This document shows positions 5,387 to 6,392 of a DNA stretch of 6,392 nucleotides, in pieces (positions within the stretch are counted from its first letter, which is position 1; every line of letters begins with the position of its first letter). Under the pieces are notes generated by a model that saw nothing but the letters and a program-made list of their open reading frames with translations, searched no databases and had not been told where the DNA came from. The stretch is from Acidimicrobiaceae bacterium (GTDB lineage Bacteria; Actinomycetota; Acidimicrobiia; Acidimicrobiales; RAAP-2): NCBI GenBank assembly GCA_003152555.1, contig PMAL01000124.1:14265-20656 (forward strand), read 5' to 3'. Both the position numbers and the translations under genes were made by a program.

Positions 5387-5463
5387 CTGTCGTAGCACCT
5401 CACGTTTCGCCGTTGTCTGGGTCGCCCCGACGAAGAGTTCTGAGCGACAAAGTGCGCGCAATA

Positions 5464-5495
5464 CAACAACGGCTCGCTTTCGCGAGCCGTTGTTG
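5464..5495. terminator. Strong hairpin between convergent genes, probable terminator
   Basis: CAACAACGGCTCGC (5464-5477) and GCGAGCCGTTGTTG (5482-5495) form a perfect 14-bp stem with a TTTC loop. On the + strand it is followed by a broken T-rich run (TACTTCTTCT). It lies 77 bases after the oxidase stop and 53 bases beyond the stop of the convergent DoxX gene, so it probably serves the former and perhaps both. Confidence 0.75.
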
Positions 5496-5548
5496 GTACT
5501 TCTTCTGAGCAGGGGGTGAAATCACTCAGAAGGATTGGTACTTTGGGT

Positions 5549-6220
5549 TCAGCTGACCGAGGAAGTCCTCGACAAAACCGAGACCCTTTCCTTACTTGGA
5601 TCAAACGAACTGTTGGTGGGGCTAACGACTCCACGAGTGGCGACCTTGGGTGCGGGACCGGACCCGTTATTGAGGTCGCTTCCTTCAGTCTTCGCCGCGT
5701 GACGCTGGCGATATCCCGAGATCAAACCATCAACACCAATCCAGCTGGACGTCCTCCACATCGCGAGAATCACGATCGCGAAGAGTGCGTAGAAGGCACA
5801 GACACTCGCCGTTCCTGACATCACGTAGGTGAAGAGCAACAGCAGGCTGCCCAGGCAGGCCAGTGGGGTGAGGAATCCAAGTGCCAAGGCAACACCGATG
5901 GCAAATTCCGCCACGGCCACCAGGATGGCAATCCACCCCGCGTTAGGTACAACGAAGCTGTGCAGGAACGTGGCCCACCAGCTGTACGCCGCGGCGCCGT
6001 GACCGGCGAACCCGGCGACGCCGGCGCCTCCATTGTGCAGGAACGCCGGGTTTTCGGCGCCCCAAATCTTGGCAATACCAGCTTGCAACCACATCACGCC
6101 GAGCCAAATACGCATCGCGTTCCATACGAGTGCCCCACTCTTGGAGCGCTGCAGCCAATAAAGACTGCGCGGGGTACGAACATTTGAAGGATTACCAATT
6201 AGCTTTTCAAGGCTTTCCAT
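5549..6220 (-). CDS. DoxX family membrane protein
   Basis: This 223-residue protein has the four-helix DoxX core: helices at about 30-51, 93-114, 116-134 and 136-157. Landmarks are RIWLGVMWLQAGIAKI (37-52), GWIAILVAVAEFAIGVALALG (95-115, the GW..A..E..IG motif), MSGTAS (134-139, the family's L-x-GTAS motif) and the closing MWRTSSWIGVDGLI. The region between helices 1 and 2 (about 53-90) is Gly/Ala rich. A hydrophilic tail from about residue 170, rich in Ser, Asn and Lys, is probably disordered. Related DoxX/DoxD proteins are quinone-reducing thiosulfate dehydrogenase subunits or redox-linked membrane proteins; the exact role here is unknown. The ATG at 6218-6220 has an AGGAAG ribosome binding site (6225-6230) four bases upstream. 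It converges on the oxidase gene. Confidence 0.85.
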   Translation of the reverse strand: MESLEKLIGNPSNVRTPRSLYWLQRSKSGALVWNAMRIWLGVMWLQAGIAKIWGAENPAFLHNGGAGVAGFAGHGAAAYSWWATFLHSFVVPNAGWIAILVAVAEFAIGVALALGFLTPLACLGSLLLLFTYVMSGTASVCAFYALFAIVILAMWRTSSWIGVDGLISGYRQRHAAKTEGSDLNNGSGPAPKVATRGVVSPTNSSFDPSKERVSVLSRTSSVS

Positions 6221-6305
6221 GAGACTTCCTACTTTCCTGTCTTGTGTACTTCCATCCTGTAGTCATTTTGCACAGAAAGGAACAAGATCAGTAGGGTACA
6301 AAGTC

Positions 6306-6392
6306 TCAATCTGGTTCGCGGAGAATCGTCGCAAGCGCAAGACCTATTAGACGGTGAGAGTCGATTCGAAACGTACTGCCATTCACGTCATC
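6306..6392 (-). CDS. Possible C-terminal end of an unidentified gene (truncated by window edge)
   Basis: From the right edge inward on the minus strand, one frame is open for 28 codons to a TGA at 6306-6308; the other two frames stop within the first few codons. The residues include NGSTFRIDSHRLIGLALA and end REPD, with ordinary amino acid composition. No family is recognised from so little. If real, it ends 85 bases before the DoxX start, in the same direction, and no terminator is visible between them, so the two could be co-transcribed. A short open frame by chance is the main alternative. Confidence 0.35.
   Translation of the reverse strand, partial: DDVNGSTFRIDSHRLIGLALATILREPD

Overview
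The window looks like chromosomal DNA from an actinobacterium of moderate-to-high GC. The main reason is the truncated gene at the left edge, which belongs to the mycothiol-dependent maleylpyruvate isomerase family; mycothiol is an actinobacterial thiol. Two genes that appear to start at leaderless GTG codons, and a divergent intergenic region rich in palindromes, fit the same picture. A lineage such as Acidimicrobiia is possible, but nothing here proves it. No mobile element, CRISPR array, rRNA or canonical tRNA was found.

Left part (1-1460): the 3' end of the maleylpyruvate isomerase-family gene (+) converges on a GNAT acetyltransferase gene (-), with about 310 bp between them that hold only a weak hairpin. 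Behind the GNAT start is a perfect 17-bp hairpin with a short T run on the + strand (1415-1458). It has no clear + strand gene to terminate.

Centre-left (1459-2169): about 700 bp without a convincing gene. It holds several hairpins, a tRNA-like 3' end that fails as a real tRNA, and inverted repeats that could terminate the large gene to its right.

Centre (2170-4351): a minus-strand gene for a secreted, cysteine-free, threonine-rich protein of 658 residues. It has a signal peptide followed by four tandem units of about 151 residues, each split into two related halves, giving eight DUF5666-like modules. Units 1 and 3 resemble each other, as do units 2 and 4, so the array probably grew by duplication of a two-unit block.

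Right (4352-6392): a questin oxidase-like (DUF4243) gene runs divergently from the repeat-protein gene. The two share a 200-bp intergenic region with nested palindromes, one arm of which overlaps the probable -35 box of the oxidase gene. A strong hairpin separates the oxidase gene from a convergent DoxX-family membrane protein gene (-). The last 87 bases may be the C-terminal end of another minus-strand gene upstream of doxX.

The genes do not form an obvious pathway. The most suggestive arrangement is the divergent pair with its operator-like palindromes: a secreted repeat protein of unknown role and a putative oxidase that may share regulation.
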